From: Halalkalibacillus halophilus DSM 18494
GTDB taxonomy: Bacteria; Bacillota; Bacilli; Bacillales; Alkalibacillaceae
DNA: 64,000 bases
Reading direction: 5' to 3'
Assembly: GCF_000423105.1 (NCBI RefSeq)
Contig: NZ_AUHI01000013.1
Location: 1 to 64,000, forward strand
The notes under the pieces were generated by a model. The model ran no database searches and was not told where the DNA came from. It saw only the letters and a program-made list of their open reading frames with translations. A program made the position numbers and the translations under genes. Of this stretch, positions 16,114 to 25,024 are shown in pieces; the first letter of the stretch is position 1, and every line of letters starts with the position of its first letter.

Positions 16114-17597
16114 TATTCTTCTCCTATTAAAAACATCTCTTTAAGTTTATCTTCCCAATTTATACTCTGATTAACCTTCTGTTTTGGCTTTTTAAATTTC
16201 CATTTATGAATATTAAAATCACAGTAATCACAACAATAGAAATGTGCGGGTCTAATATCATTTTGAAAGCCGTTATAAAGAGATCTTCTTTTACATCCAT
16301 CGATATGAACCCATTCTAATAGATTGAATAAGTTTTGTGATTTTACCTTTTTACGATGATTACTTTGAGCAATAATTAGCTCCTTTTGTTCCCCCTTCGA
16401 GATAGGAGACTTCTGTTTTAGTAAAGTTGAGTGATACTCTAAGAAACGAAATTTTGTTTCACTGATTTCACTTTGGAGATCTTTGATCCCTAATTCTTCT
16501 TGAAGGTTAACAAACTTGTTAATTTCCTGTTCATCAGGCAATTCACTTTCTATTAATCGAAAAGGTAATGCTTCGTCACCTTCAGCAAATAAAACTACAC
16601 TTAAAGCATGATCACCATTCCTGCCTGCCCGTCCTGATTCTTGAATATAAGCTTCTATAGTAGATGGTAAGTGGTAGTGAATTACTAAGCGAATATTCGC
16701 TTTATCTACCCCCATCCCAAACGCGCTAGTGCAGCAAATGATATCTAATTGATCAAACATAAATTGCTGCTGGATGAGCAACCGTTCCCTAGACTCCATC
16801 CCCCCATGATAAAAGGCTACATTTTTATTTGGAAATGTCTCTCCAATGTATCTTGATACAGCCTCACAAACCTTCTTACTAGAGAAATATATCATCGTAG
16901 GAACCTCATTATTCTCTATTAAATTTAATAGCCTTTCCTTCTTTTCCAAGTCATCCTCTGTATGCTCAATAGCATAGGTTATGTTCTGACGGTCCATGGG
17001 ATATATAATCTTCTTCATATCAACATTTAAATATTTAATAATGTCATTTTGAATCGATTCAGTAGCAGTAGCACTTAAGGCTAATATTGGCGGATGTCCA
17101 ATATCATGATGGAAGTTTGTGATCTTCATATAATCCGGTCTAAACTCATGTCCCCATTGAGAAATACAGTGAGCCTCGTCCACAACTAATAAAGAAATTT
17201 CACATGCTCTGAATTTTGTTTTTATCTGTTCTTGTTGTAACATCTCAGGTGAACAATAAATGATCTTATAGTTTTGTAGTTGATCGAGAACCGATTTCTT
17301 TTGCTGTGGATTCATTAAACTATTGAGTGCTGTCACTTGTTTTAATCCGTTGGCCTTCAATAATTTTACTTGATCAACCATCAACGAAATCAATGGAGAC
17401 ACCACCACAGTAATTCCCTCACTCAATAAGGCGGGCAACTGATAACAAATTGATTTACCACTTCCAGTAGGTAGAGTTGCTAACGTATGTTTATCGTTCA
17501 TGACCGACTGAATTATTTCATACTGACCTTCTCGAAACGATTTATATCCAAAGTATTTATATAAATCTATTTCTAGCTCCTCTTTCGTTTTCATCAT
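16113..17597 (-). CDS. recS: Short RecQ-family ATP-dependent DNA helicase
   Basis: A 494-residue 3'-to-5' DNA helicase of the RecQ type used in repair and stalled-fork processing. Walker A is LPTGSGKSICYQLPA, the DEAH box is VVDEAHCISQWGHEFRPDY, and motif VI is ESGRAGRNGD. The C-terminal zinc-binding region (CCDYCDF) is reduced and no HRDC domain follows, matching the short paralogue RecS of B. subtilis at the same position next to ypbB and fer. The start is either of two adjacent ATGs behind an AAGGGA site. Confidence 0.9.
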   Translation of the reverse strand: MMKTKEELEIDLYKYFGYKSFREGQYEIIQSVMNDKHTLATLPTGSGKSICYQLPALLSEGITVVVSPLISLMVDQVKLLKANGLKQVTALNSLMNPQQKKSVLDQLQNYKIIYCSPEMLQQEQIKTKFRACEISLLVVDEAHCISQWGHEFRPDYMKITNFHHDIGHPPILALSATATESIQNDIIKYLNVDMKKIIYPMDRQNITYAIEHTEDDLEKKERLLNLIENNEVPTMIYFSSKKVCEAVSRYIGETFPNKNVAFYHGGMESRERLLIQQQFMFDQLDIICCTSAFGMGVDKANIRLVIHYHLPSTIEAYIQESGRAGRNGDHALSVVLFAEGDEALPFRLIESELPDEQEINKFVNLQEELGIKDLQSEISETKFRFLEYHSTLLKQKSPISKGEQKELIIAQSNHRKKVKSQNLFNLLEWVHIDGCKRRSLYNGFQNDIRPAHFYCCDYCDFNIHKWKFKKPKQKVNQSINWEDKLKEMFLIGEE

Positions 17598-17615
17598 ATT
17601 GTAATAGGTCCCTTC

Positions 17616-18641
17616 TTAATCTAGTGAATTGGTGCAAGTCATTGCTAATCTAATTTGAAAATACGATTCATTATTAGTTAACTGATCTTTTATCTCTTTT
17701 AATTTTCTAGTGTTTAACTTTGAAATGACGGCTAAAATATCTTGCTCCATTTCTTCTGTAACAAACGGGCGAATACTAAAATCATCAACACTTGAAGCAA
17801 TTTCTACTACATGGTCTTCAATAGTGCTTATTTTTAAATTGCGCACTGCCATAATCTGATTTATAGAGTAATTTTTTTGTAGATAATTATACGTCTTACG
17901 AGCAGAAGAGGTTAAATTGAATTCGCTAGTAACCGGAATCAACAATGCAAGAAGTGAAAATGTTTGATTAGAATCTTTGATTAAATGGATCATTTTATGC
18001 AATGTTTGTTTGTACCAAATGTGAATGTCATGGTAAGAAAGATGGTAGTATTCTGATAACTGTGTGAAACTCCAGCCAATGTGTTTATTCCCGGTTAACT
18101 GCATGCTAATAAAATTTGCTTCTTCTTGAGTAAGAAGTTCGAACAAACGATGAAGTTCCGAATACAGTTGTTCTATAATGACCTTCTCATTATTTTTGTA
18201 CATGTTCCAAATTCTTTTAACACTATGTTGCACTTGAATGTCATCCACTATCGGAATAAATCGTGGTGACTGATGTGCATGTTGTGAAGTTGCTTGGGCA
18301 AGCAATAATAGTTGAGAAAAGAACCATTCATCATATGTGTGATATTCATATCCATTTAAGTTTGCATATGGTTTCTCACTTATACTGGTTTTAGAAATCA
18401 CTTGAAAATTTGTTCCTTCTAAATTGATTAAACCCTGATTACTCATTTCAACTATGATCGAATCAAATACGTCTATATGTAATTTGGGATATATTGCGAA
18501 ATAATTCTTAACTCCAAACAAATGTGCATCTTGAATCGTCTGTGCCGATTTTTTTCCTTTTAATAAATGATAAACTGACCTATAACTTCTTTGTCCTTCC
18601 ACTTTTATTAGGAGAGTATAAACAAGTTTTATAAAGTCCAT
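17616..18641 (-). CDS. ypbB: YpbB-like helix-turn-helix protein
   Basis: A 341-residue protein, first gene of the ypbB-recS-ypbD operon. The start at 18641 has AGAGGGGA 8 bases upstream; the longer frame has none. The C-terminal portion (about 245-335) resembles the helix-turn-helix domain found C-terminal to some RecQ helicases, with LNTRKLKEI as part of a helical repeat. The rest is helical without catalytic motifs. Its fixed pairing with a short RecQ suggests an accessory role in helicase function; that is inference, since YpbB has no established role. Confidence 0.8.
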   Translation of the reverse strand: MDFIKLVYTLLIKVEGQRSYRSVYHLLKGKKSAQTIQDAHLFGVKNYFAIYPKLHIDVFDSIIVEMSNQGLINLEGTNFQVISKTSISEKPYANLNGYEYHTYDEWFFSQLLLLAQATSQHAHQSPRFIPIVDDIQVQHSVKRIWNMYKNNEKVIIEQLYSELHRLFELLTQEEANFISMQLTGNKHIGWSFTQLSEYYHLSYHDIHIWYKQTLHKMIHLIKDSNQTFSLLALLIPVTSEFNLTSSARKTYNYLQKNYSINQIMAVRNLKISTIEDHVVEIASSVDDFSIRPFVTEEMEQDILAVISKLNTRKLKEIKDQLTNNESYFQIRLAMTCTNSLD

Positions 18642-18676
18642 TATTAGATCCCCTCTTATAAATTGAAGTATAGTGA

Positions 18677-18705
18677 TTGCAATCCTTGAAGTGGACTTAT
18701 ACACT
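18677..18705 (+). promoter_or_regulatory. Candidate sigma-A promoter of fer
   Basis: TTGCAA (18677-18682), a 17-base spacer and TACACT (18700-18705), 31 bases before the fer start codon. Confidence 0.5.
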
Positions 18706-18736
18706 ATGGTTAAAACAAATTTGGAGCGTGTAGTGA

Positions 18737-18982
18737 ATGTCGAATTTTTCTATAGTTGATCAGGATACATGTATTGCATGTGGTATATGTGGAGGTAGCG
18801 CTCCGAATATATTTGATTATGACGAAGAGGGAGTTGCCTTCCAAAAACTAGACGGCAATAAAGGTAATATGGCCATTCCTAAAGAATATGACGAGGAATT
18901 AATTGAAGCTTCACACCAATGTCCTACAGGTTCAATTAAAGTTGCAGGTGAACCGTATAACAATCATTCTATTGATAGATAA
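18737..18982 (+). CDS. fer: Ferredoxin, single [4Fe-4S] cluster
   Basis: An 81-residue acidic electron carrier. Cluster ligands are Cys12, Cys15 and Cys18 (CIACGIC) and Cys62 (HQCPTG), the usual monocluster arrangement of Bacillus ferredoxin, where the second cluster site has been lost. GGAG at 18723-18726 precedes the ATG. It is divergent from ypbB and ends only 2 bases before the stop of the convergent regulator gene. It likely donates electrons to cytochrome P450s or desaturases; the partner cannot be told from the sequence. Confidence 0.95.
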   Translation: MSNFSIVDQDTCIACGICGGSAPNIFDYDEEGVAFQKLDGNKGNMAIPKEYDEELIEASHQCPTGSIKVAGEPYNNHSIDR

Positions 18983-18984
18983 AA

Positions 18985-19449
18985 TTAACGGTAATTATGT
19001 GTCATTAAATTAGCAAAGTATCTTTTGGTATTTTCATAGTTTATAGAACGATAAAATAGTTTTAAATTCTGATCCACAACTCGATATGTTTGATTCAAAT
19101 GGTTTTGTTCGAGTCGATATCCTTGTTTTTCTTTTATATGATTCCAGTACATAACATTAGGGTTAACTTCTTTATTTTCAAAATTAATTTCATCTCTCGT
19201 GATTAATTGAATAAGCTCTATAGGATTAAACTCTCCTAATGCGTGCTGAACAATAGGATGATCATTAAAAAGAGAAACAAAAGTAACAACAATTGACCAA
19301 TTAGCAACTTGACGCCTTTTTTCTATTTGTATAAGTGTTTTTTTCGATATACCAATCATGTTGGCCATTTCCTCTTGAGTATACTGTAAGTCAACTCTTA
19401 CTAATTTTATTTTACTAGACACAGCCACTGATACTGTCTTTTCGTTCAT
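18985..19449 (-). CDS. XRE-family helix-turn-helix regulator, uncharacterised
   Basis: A 154-residue protein with an N-terminal Cro/C1-type helix-turn-helix at about residues 14-65 (RVDLQYTQEEMANMIGISKK, then IQIEKRR). The remainder lacks a recognisable sensor domain and ends in an aromatic- and basic-rich tail. It is a lone minus-strand gene, convergent with fer and divergent from ppa, so ppa or its own promoter are the nearest candidate targets. I do not recognise a specific family beyond the DNA-binding domain. Confidence 0.8.
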   Translation of the reverse strand: MNEKTVSVAVSSKIKLVRVDLQYTQEEMANMIGISKKTLIQIEKRRQVANWSIVVTFVSLFNDHPIVQHALGEFNPIELIQLITRDEINFENKEVNPNVMYWNHIKEKQGYRLEQNHLNQTYRVVDQNLKLFYRSINYENTKRYFANLMTHNYR

Positions 19450-19530
19450 ATGAGTTTCTCCTTCAAATGAATTTCTGACAAGATTACTGTTATTTTAACA
19501 TGAAACTTTCTTTTCTTACTAGATAAACAT

Positions 19531-19539
19531 TGGTATAAT
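19531..19539 (+). promoter_or_regulatory. Extended -10 promoter of ppa
   Basis: TGGTATAAT is a perfect TGN extended -10 box, 33 bases before the ppa start. No good -35 box lies at the right distance (TTTTCT at 19511), which extended -10 promoters tolerate. Confidence 0.55.
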
Positions 19540-19572
19540 GAGTAACCGTACAGACGTTAAGGAGGAATGAAC

Positions 19573-20061
19573 ATGTCAGACCAAAAAATTATCGACGTTT
19601 TTGTAGAAATTCCAACGGGTAGTCAAAACAAATATGAGTATGACAAAGAAAAAGGTGTTTTTAAACTAGACCGCGTTTTATTCTCTTCCATGTTTTATCC
19701 TGCAGAGTATGGTTATATCGATGAGACTCTTGCATTAGATGGTGATCCATTAGATGCTTTAGTTTTAGTAACTAACCCTACATTTGCTGGTTGTGTTATT
19801 GAATCACGAGTTATCGGATTCTTAAACATGATTGATGATGGAGAAGAAGATCAGAAACTTCTAGCAGTTCCAACAGAAGATCCGCGTTTTAAAAATGTAA
19901 ATTCGCTCGATGATATTCCGTCTCACAAACTAGACGAAATCGTCCACTTTTTCCAAACTTATAAAGACCTTCAAGGCAAAAAGACTGAAATTGGCGAGTG
20001 GGAAGATGCAGCATCAGCTGCTAAACTAATCGAAGAATGCATTTCTAGATACCAGGGATAA
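19573..20061 (+). CDS. ppa: Inorganic pyrophosphatase, family I
   Basis: Hydrolyses pyrophosphate to phosphate, pulling biosynthetic reactions forward. Family I signature residues are visible: the substrate-binding EIPTGSQNKYEYD, YPAEYGYI and the metal-binding DGDPLDALVLV. At 162 residues it is a normal hexameric-type bacterial enzyme. The start at 19573 is preferred because AAGGAGGA abuts the ATG two codons earlier. B. subtilis itself uses an unrelated family II enzyme (PpaC), so this is a departure from the otherwise shared gene content. A strong terminator follows. Confidence 0.95.
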   Translation: MSDQKIIDVFVEIPTGSQNKYEYDKEKGVFKLDRVLFSSMFYPAEYGYIDETLALDGDPLDALVLVTNPTFAGCVIESRVIGFLNMIDDGEEDQKLLAVPTEDPRFKNVNSLDDIPSHKLDEIVHFFQTYKDLQGKKTEIGEWEDAASAAKLIEECISRYQG

Positions 20062-20078
20062 TAAAAATTCTAATTATA

Positions 20079-20115
20079 AGTCTCGAATCGGCATGTTCCG
20101 ATTCGAGACTTTTTC
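20079..20115 (+). terminator. Terminator after ppa
   Basis: Inverted repeat AGTCTCGAATCGG against CCGATTCGAGACT with a 6-base loop, followed by TTTTT on the plus strand, 18 bp past the ppa stop. Confidence 0.92.
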
Positions 20116-20147
20116 ATATTTTGAAACTTCTAAATCCACAAAAAATT

Positions 20148-20180
20148 AAAACCAACTATATACTTTTAATAGTTGGTTTT
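20148..20180 (-). terminator. Terminator after cotX
   Basis: Inverted repeat AAAACCAACTA (20148-20158) against TAGTTGGTTTT (20170-20180), continuing into T-rich DNA on the minus strand just past the coat gene stop. It and the ppa terminator face each other. Confidence 0.85.
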
Positions 20181-20189
20181 AAAGATGGG

Positions 20190-20687
20190 TTAAAGAATGT
20201 TTAAGCGCGCAACTAAAGCTAGTAAAACTTGTAATAAGATTTGTGCATTAATCGCAAGGTCTGTGTCTGTAGTCGTCACTGTGACCCCTCGTGAGTTTTC
20301 AATATAAGTGTGTTGTTTATTAATCTGCGTATTCTTAATCTTTTCATATAAATCTTGAGTAAATTCTTCCGCCCGATCACTATCAGCCACAGATATACTA
20401 ATAATAAGCGCTATTGCTGCTTGTAATCCGATTTGAACATTAACCGCAGCTTGTGTATTAGTGGTTGTCACTTCAATATCACATGAATCCTTAACTACAA
20501 TAGATTCATAGGATTGTTGAACTGTCTTGATTGATTGAGTAGCTTCTTGGGTGTCATCTGAAGAATCAAAAGGATGGCACGAATGTGGATCTAAGGCATT
20601 CCATTTTTTTGGCTTGCTACATTTTTTATTAGTGTTATAAACCACCGGCGCTTTGCGATCTGAGTATTGCGTTATTTTTCTTGGCAT
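20190..20687 (-). CDS. cotX: Spore coat protein CotX-like (coat insoluble fraction)
   Basis: A 165-residue protein with the hallmark internal duplication of CotX. Unit one has DSCDIEVTTTNTQAAVNVQ followed by a hydrophobic helix, and unit two has NSRGVTVTTTDTDLAINAQ followed by another. The N-terminus carries WNALDPHSCHPFD, as in CotX. The start at 20687 is set by GAGGAGGG directly upstream; the longer frame begins before it. In B. subtilis CotX belongs to the outer crust cluster cotVWXYZ. Here it is paired with a CotW-like gene, and no cotY or cotZ is in the window. Confidence 0.88.
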   Translation of the reverse strand: MPRKITQYSDRKAPVVYNTNKKCSKPKKWNALDPHSCHPFDSSDDTQEATQSIKTVQQSYESIVVKDSCDIEVTTTNTQAAVNVQIGLQAAIALIISISVADSDRAEEFTQDLYEKIKNTQINKQHTYIENSRGVTVTTTDTDLAINAQILLQVLLALVARLNIL

Positions 20688-20793
20688 TTGTTTTCCCTCC
20701 TCTTTCGTTTCATACACTATTACATATGAAAGATTAGTTAAAAGAGGAAAGGCAATTCAATCAATTATATACAGATATAGGCTTTCTATAAAT

Positions 20794-21057
20794 CTATTTG
20801 TTTTTATTTCTTAATGAGTGGACTGATTTTTCTAATTCGTCGACCAAACTTTTTAATTGTTTTTTTGTATCTTCATCAAGTGCCGTGCTTTCAAGCTTTA
20901 CATCATATTTTTTTAAAGTGGTATCGACCAATAAATCTATAAGTTGATTTGAGACAGCCCCAAACTCAGCATCGGCATCAATATTTTGGTTCGTCTGGTC
21001 TTGACTCGTTCCCTCTTCATTTAAATGTTCATTCTGTGAATTATCTTGCTGATCCAT
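20794..21057 (-). CDS. Small acidic protein, CotW-like coat candidate
   Basis: An 87-residue protein: an Asn/Gln/Asp-rich acidic N-terminal half and a helical C-terminal half with the pattern LKKYDV--- DEDTKKQLKSLVDELEKSV. That half resembles the KHGV-...-EEKEMLLNLVKDLQ region of B. subtilis CotW. GGAGGTGA is 7 bases before the ATG at 21057; the longer frame starts inside that site. It lies 106 bp upstream of cotX on the same strand, which agrees with the cotW-cotX neighbourhood. The similarity is short and judged by eye, so the name is withheld. Confidence 0.6.
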   Translation of the reverse strand: MDQQDNSQNEHLNEEGTSQDQTNQNIDADAEFGAVSNQLIDLLVDTTLKKYDVKLESTALDEDTKKQLKSLVDELEKSVHSLRNKNK

Positions 21058-21231
21058 TATCTTCACCTCCACTAACGTGATTAATAAGATGTTATCGGGT
21101 GGATTTTTGTAGAAACTCTGCTTGGCAATTTACTTGTTTTTAAATTAATTAAACTTTACACCCATAATATTTACTTTATGTATGGTTTTAAAAAATGTGG
21201 AGGGCTGTAATCTTACATAACTTAAAAAAAA

Positions 21232-21268
21232 GCTCTGAACTATACCCAAATTTGGGATAGTTCAGAGC
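21232..21268 (-). terminator. Terminator of the res operon
   Basis: A 16-bp inverted repeat with one bulge (GCTCTGAACTAT...ATAGTTCAGAGC) followed on the minus strand by TTTTTTTAAG. It lies 50 bp past the resE stop. Confidence 0.92.
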
Positions 21269-21318
21269 ATTTCCATGGAGTATTTTATTAATATATCAAA
21301 TTTAAGATCAGCCATAAT

Positions 21319-23064
21319 TTAAGCCTTTGGTAAATAGATTGAAAAAGTCGTACCTTCTCCTGTTCTACTTTTCACATATATTTGCCCATCATGTGCTTCT
21401 ACGATATGTTTTGCAATAGATAAGCCAAGGCCTGTACCTTTTTTCGTAGATTCTCTCGTACGTGCTTTATCACTCTTATAAAATCGTTCAAACACAAATG
21501 GCAGATCCTCATCTGGAATTCCAGTACCACTATCGTTCACATCAATAACCAACTGTTCTTGGTCACTAGTTGCTTCAATTTTAACCCTTCCGCTGTCATG
21601 TGTATGACGTAAAGCATTGTCAATAAGGTTTGTTAGAACCTGCTCTATGCGATCAGGGTCGAATACGTGAAAGTCCAAAGATGGATTAATGAACGTTTCA
21701 AAAGAAATATTTTGTTCCGTTGCAATAAATGAAAACTTTCTAGCTATTCGATGGATAAAGGCGTGTATATCTATTTCTTCTTTATTCAATTGAATATGCC
21801 CTGCTTCCATTCTAGCTAAATCAAGTAATTCATTAACTAATCTACCCATTCTTAACGATTCATCATAAATAATTTGAGCTAGTTCTTGTTTATCTTCTTT
21901 CGTTTCAGCAATATCATCGACAATCGCTTCAGAATACCCTTGCATCATAGAAATCGGAGTTCGAAGTTCATGAGAAACATTTGCTAAGAAATCTTTTCTC
22001 AATTTATCTAATTGACGTTCATCAGTCATATCTCTAATAATTGCGACTACTCCTCGCACAACATTTTGATCATAAAGAGGGGTCATCGCAACGACATAAG
22101 AACGCCCTTGAACAACTATTTCAGTTTGTCTTTCCTGCTCTAAATCTAATACAGTTTTAAAATATTCTTGAAGTTGAGTTGGTAAAAGCTCCACGGTATC
22201 TTCAATTTCAAAAGAATATTGTTCCAAAAAGTGTTCTGCTGGAGGATTGATCAACATGACTTCTTGTTTTTTATTGACCGAAATAACTCCATCAGCCATT
22301 GACTTCAAGATGCTTGATAACTGAGATTTTTCATGGTTCAACTCGGTAATGTGATAATTTAATTGCCTTCGCATTCTATTGAAAGAATTAGCAAGTTCAC
22401 CAACCTCATCATAAGTTAAAACCGGCACTGTCGTATGAAATTCTCCTCGAGATAATTCCGCAGCTGCCTTTCTCATTTTTATAAGCGGAGCGGTGATTCT
22501 TGAAGATAAAAAGAATGCAAATACAGTTGTCAGTATAACAGCAATAGAGGCTGCCAATAGAATAATTCTTGTCGTTTGTGCAGTTGTTTCCTCTACTACG
22601 CCAAGAGATTGGTAAACGTAAATCGCCCCACCTTGGTCGGGAGTAGGAATTCCAACTATAATAACTTCCTCATTTGATGAAGGAATGGTTGAAGTTTTTC
22701 TTATCGGACTGTCCTCTTCAAACACTTCATTAATTTGGTCGTTAGCAACAAACCAACTTGGATCAATTGGTGGCAATTCTGATTGTGTTGCTTCACTTTC
22801 CCAGTATTGGTGCTCATCAAAAAATACTGTCACTCTTGTAGACGGATCCGTTAGTTGATTTACTGTTTCCATTTGTATATCATCGTCATGACCTTCCATC
22901 ACTGCATACACATTCTCAGCTTGATTCATTAAATTTGACTCTGTATCTTCCACAAAGTAATTCTCAAAAAACTCTAGTAATAAAACGGTTAAGATCATTA
23001 AAACAAATACAACTAAAACAATAATTGTAAGCCAAAGTTTGAAGACAACACTTTTCCAAAACAT
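21319..23064 (-). CDS. resE: Sensor histidine kinase ResE
   Basis: Membrane kinase of the ResD/ResE pair that controls aerobic and anaerobic respiration genes. Two transmembrane helices (about 8-32 and 165-187) bracket an extracellular sensor domain; a HAMP domain (about 188-240), a PAS domain (about 245-345), the phosphoacceptor block NVSHELRTPI and the ATPase N, G1 and G2 boxes (NLIDNAL, DSGTGIP, GTGLGLS) follow. Length 581 is close to B. subtilis ResE. Its start overlaps the resD stop by one base (TAATG), giving coupled translation. Confidence 0.95.
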   Translation of the reverse strand: MFWKSVVFKLWLTIIVLVVFVLMILTVLLLEFFENYFVEDTESNLMNQAENVYAVMEGHDDDIQMETVNQLTDPSTRVTVFFDEHQYWESEATQSELPPIDPSWFVANDQINEVFEEDSPIRKTSTIPSSNEEVIIVGIPTPDQGGAIYVYQSLGVVEETTAQTTRIILLAASIAVILTTVFAFFLSSRITAPLIKMRKAAAELSRGEFHTTVPVLTYDEVGELANSFNRMRRQLNYHITELNHEKSQLSSILKSMADGVISVNKKQEVMLINPPAEHFLEQYSFEIEDTVELLPTQLQEYFKTVLDLEQERQTEIVVQGRSYVVAMTPLYDQNVVRGVVAIIRDMTDERQLDKLRKDFLANVSHELRTPISMMQGYSEAIVDDIAETKEDKQELAQIIYDESLRMGRLVNELLDLARMEAGHIQLNKEEIDIHAFIHRIARKFSFIATEQNISFETFINPSLDFHVFDPDRIEQVLTNLIDNALRHTHDSGRVKIEATSDQEQLVIDVNDSGTGIPDEDLPFVFERFYKSDKARTRESTKKGTGLGLSIAKHIVEAHDGQIYVKSRTGEGTTFSIYLPKA

Positions 23065-23780
23065 TATCCTTCGACTACCTCAAACTTGTAACCAACTCCC
23101 CAGACTGTAACGATCATACGAGCGGAATTTTCAGATACCTTATTCAACTTTTCTCTTAAACGTTTAACATGTGTGTCTACCGTTCTTAGATCTCCGAAAA
23201 ATTCATACTCCCATACTTCTTTTAACAATTCTTCCCGGTCAAATACTTTATCCGGTGTTTTTGCTAGGTAATAAAGTAGTTCATACTCTTTAGGAGTCAA
23301 GTTTACTTCCACATCATCTGCTAATACTCGATGAGCATCTTTATCAATCGTTAGATGAGGGAATACCAAGACATTTTGAGAGTCAGGTTTTGTTTCTAAA
23401 TATTTTGTAGCAGAAGCTCTTCTTAATAATGCCTTGACCCTTAGTACAACTTCTCTAGGGCTAAATGGCTTAACAATATAGTCATCTGCCCCAACCTCAA
23501 ATCCTTGCACACGGTTAGATTCTTCACCTTTTGCAGTGAGCATAATGACAGGTGTAGCTTTTCGTTCTCGAAGTTGTTCACAAACTTCAATTCCATCTTT
23601 ATAAGGTAGCATTAAGTCTAAAAGGATCACATCAAAGTCTTGCTCAAGCGCTTTCTCAAGAGCTTCTTCACCGTCTGCAGCTTCTTCAATTTCGTATCCT
23701 TCTCTCGATAAATAAAGTTTTAATAATCGACGAATACGTTCTTCATCGTCCACCACAAGTACTTTTGCTTCTTCAGACAT
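23064..23780 (-). CDS. resD: Response regulator ResD
   Basis: OmpR-type transcriptional regulator phosphorylated by ResE. The receiver domain has acidic pocket VDDEER, phosphoacceptor DLMLPYKDG (Asp near 54) and the conserved Thr/Lys (MLTAKGEE, IVKPFSPRE). The C-terminal winged helix (about 135-235) ends VRGVGYK-like (VWGVGYKFE). Length 238 is normal. AAGGAG precedes the ATG. It lies 25 bp after resC, continuing the resABCDE operon, and its product is expected to activate that operon. Confidence 0.95.
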   Translation of the reverse strand: MSEEAKVLVVDDEERIRRLLKLYLSREGYEIEEAADGEEALEKALEQDFDVILLDLMLPYKDGIEVCEQLRERKATPVIMLTAKGEESNRVQGFEVGADDYIVKPFSPREVVLRVKALLRRASATKYLETKPDSQNVLVFPHLTIDKDAHRVLADDVEVNLTPKEYELLYYLAKTPDKVFDREELLKEVWEYEFFGDLRTVDTHVKRLREKLNKVSENSARMIVTVWGVGYKFEVVEG

Positions 23781-23805
23781 GTGTAACAGCTCCTTCGTTT
23801 ACTAT

Positions 23806-24996
23806 TTATGCGTACGAATGTAGTCCGGCAATAACCAAGTTAATAACAATTAGGTTGAACATGATTAAAGAAAAACCGATAACAGCCAACCATGCAGATT
23901 TTTTCCCGTGCCAACCTCTTGTAAGTCTAAGATGTAGGAAAACAGCATAGAATAACCATGTAACTAAAGCCCACACTTCTTTTGGATCCCATCCCCAGAA
24001 GCGTCCCCATGCTTGCTGGGCCCAAATCGCTGCAAATATTAGACCTCCAAGTGTGAAAAGTGGGAAACCAATTGCAATTGCACGGTACATAATATCGTCA
24101 ACGACATCTGGGTTTATTTTACCAAACTTGTCCTGTAATGTTGCACCAATACGCTTACGAAGCAATAATCTTATTATTCCATATAACAGTAATCCTACTA
24201 GTAAAGACCATGTTAATGTATTTAATTTCATCCCAGCGTCCACACCTTGCATCCAACCAGGAGCCTCAATTCCACTTTCAAAAGCACCTTCCGATTGAAG
24301 TTCAGAATTATGTGGGGCAAACAATGCAGGTAATTCATAATTCGCTTCTTGCTCATAACCATCTTCTGTAGTTTTAACAAAAGTAGCCTCATAATCCGCA
24401 AGTCCAAAACTAGTTGTTATTGTAATGAACCCAATAGTAGCTAATACACCATAAATAATTAATTCTAGAAAAGTAGTTTCTTTGCTTCTTTTTTCTTGAT
24501 TAACTTTTACGATTAAATATAGTAAACCTGCAATAAAACTAATAGATAGAATAGCCTGAGCTAAACCAACCGTAGTAACATGAATATAAAGCCAATTCGA
24601 CTGTAGTGATGGCACTAATGGTTGCACCTCTGTTGGAAACACACTACCATACCCAATAATTACAATTGCAACTGGGAGTGCAATTAATCCTAAGGTCGAA
24701 ATACCGTATACAAAGTGAATTACGATGAATGAAAGAATTAGCATCATTCCGAAGAAGTAAATATATTCAAATAAATTACTTACTGGGATATGCCCTGCTT
24801 CTAACCACCTGAATATATATGATGTTAATTGGGATAAGAAGCCGATAATAGTAAATGAAATAGCCAATTTGGTTGATTTAGATTTATTGTTTTCACTTCT
24901 TTTATTACCTAACGTCATGCCGAAAAATGCAATCGCGATTAAATAAATAAAGAAGGTCGCATATAAAAACCAGCTACTAATAGTATAAAAATCCAT
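23806..24996 (-). CDS. resC: Cytochrome c biogenesis protein ResC (CcsA)
   Basis: Membrane component of the system II cytochrome c synthase, which moves haem to the outer face and attaches it to apocytochrome c with ResB. It has at least eight hydrophobic segments and the tryptophan-rich haem-binding motif WGRFWGWDPKEVWALVTW near residue 330. Conserved membrane histidines are present, for example HLRLTRGWHGKKSAW. Length 396 is typical. AAGGAGGG precedes the ATG. It directly follows resB (28-bp gap). Confidence 0.94.
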   Translation of the reverse strand: MDFYTISSWFLYATFFIYLIAIAFFGMTLGNKRSENNKSKSTKLAISFTIIGFLSQLTSYIFRWLEAGHIPVSNLFEYIYFFGMMLILSFIVIHFVYGISTLGLIALPVAIVIIGYGSVFPTEVQPLVPSLQSNWLYIHVTTVGLAQAILSISFIAGLLYLIVKVNQEKRSKETTFLELIIYGVLATIGFITITTSFGLADYEATFVKTTEDGYEQEANYELPALFAPHNSELQSEGAFESGIEAPGWMQGVDAGMKLNTLTWSLLVGLLLYGIIRLLLRKRIGATLQDKFGKINPDVVDDIMYRAIAIGFPLFTLGGLIFAAIWAQQAWGRFWGWDPKEVWALVTWLFYAVFLHLRLTRGWHGKKSAWLAVIGFSLIMFNLIVINLVIAGLHSYA

Positions 24997-25024
24997 CTTT
25001 TACCCTCCTTATGAAAAGGTTTAA

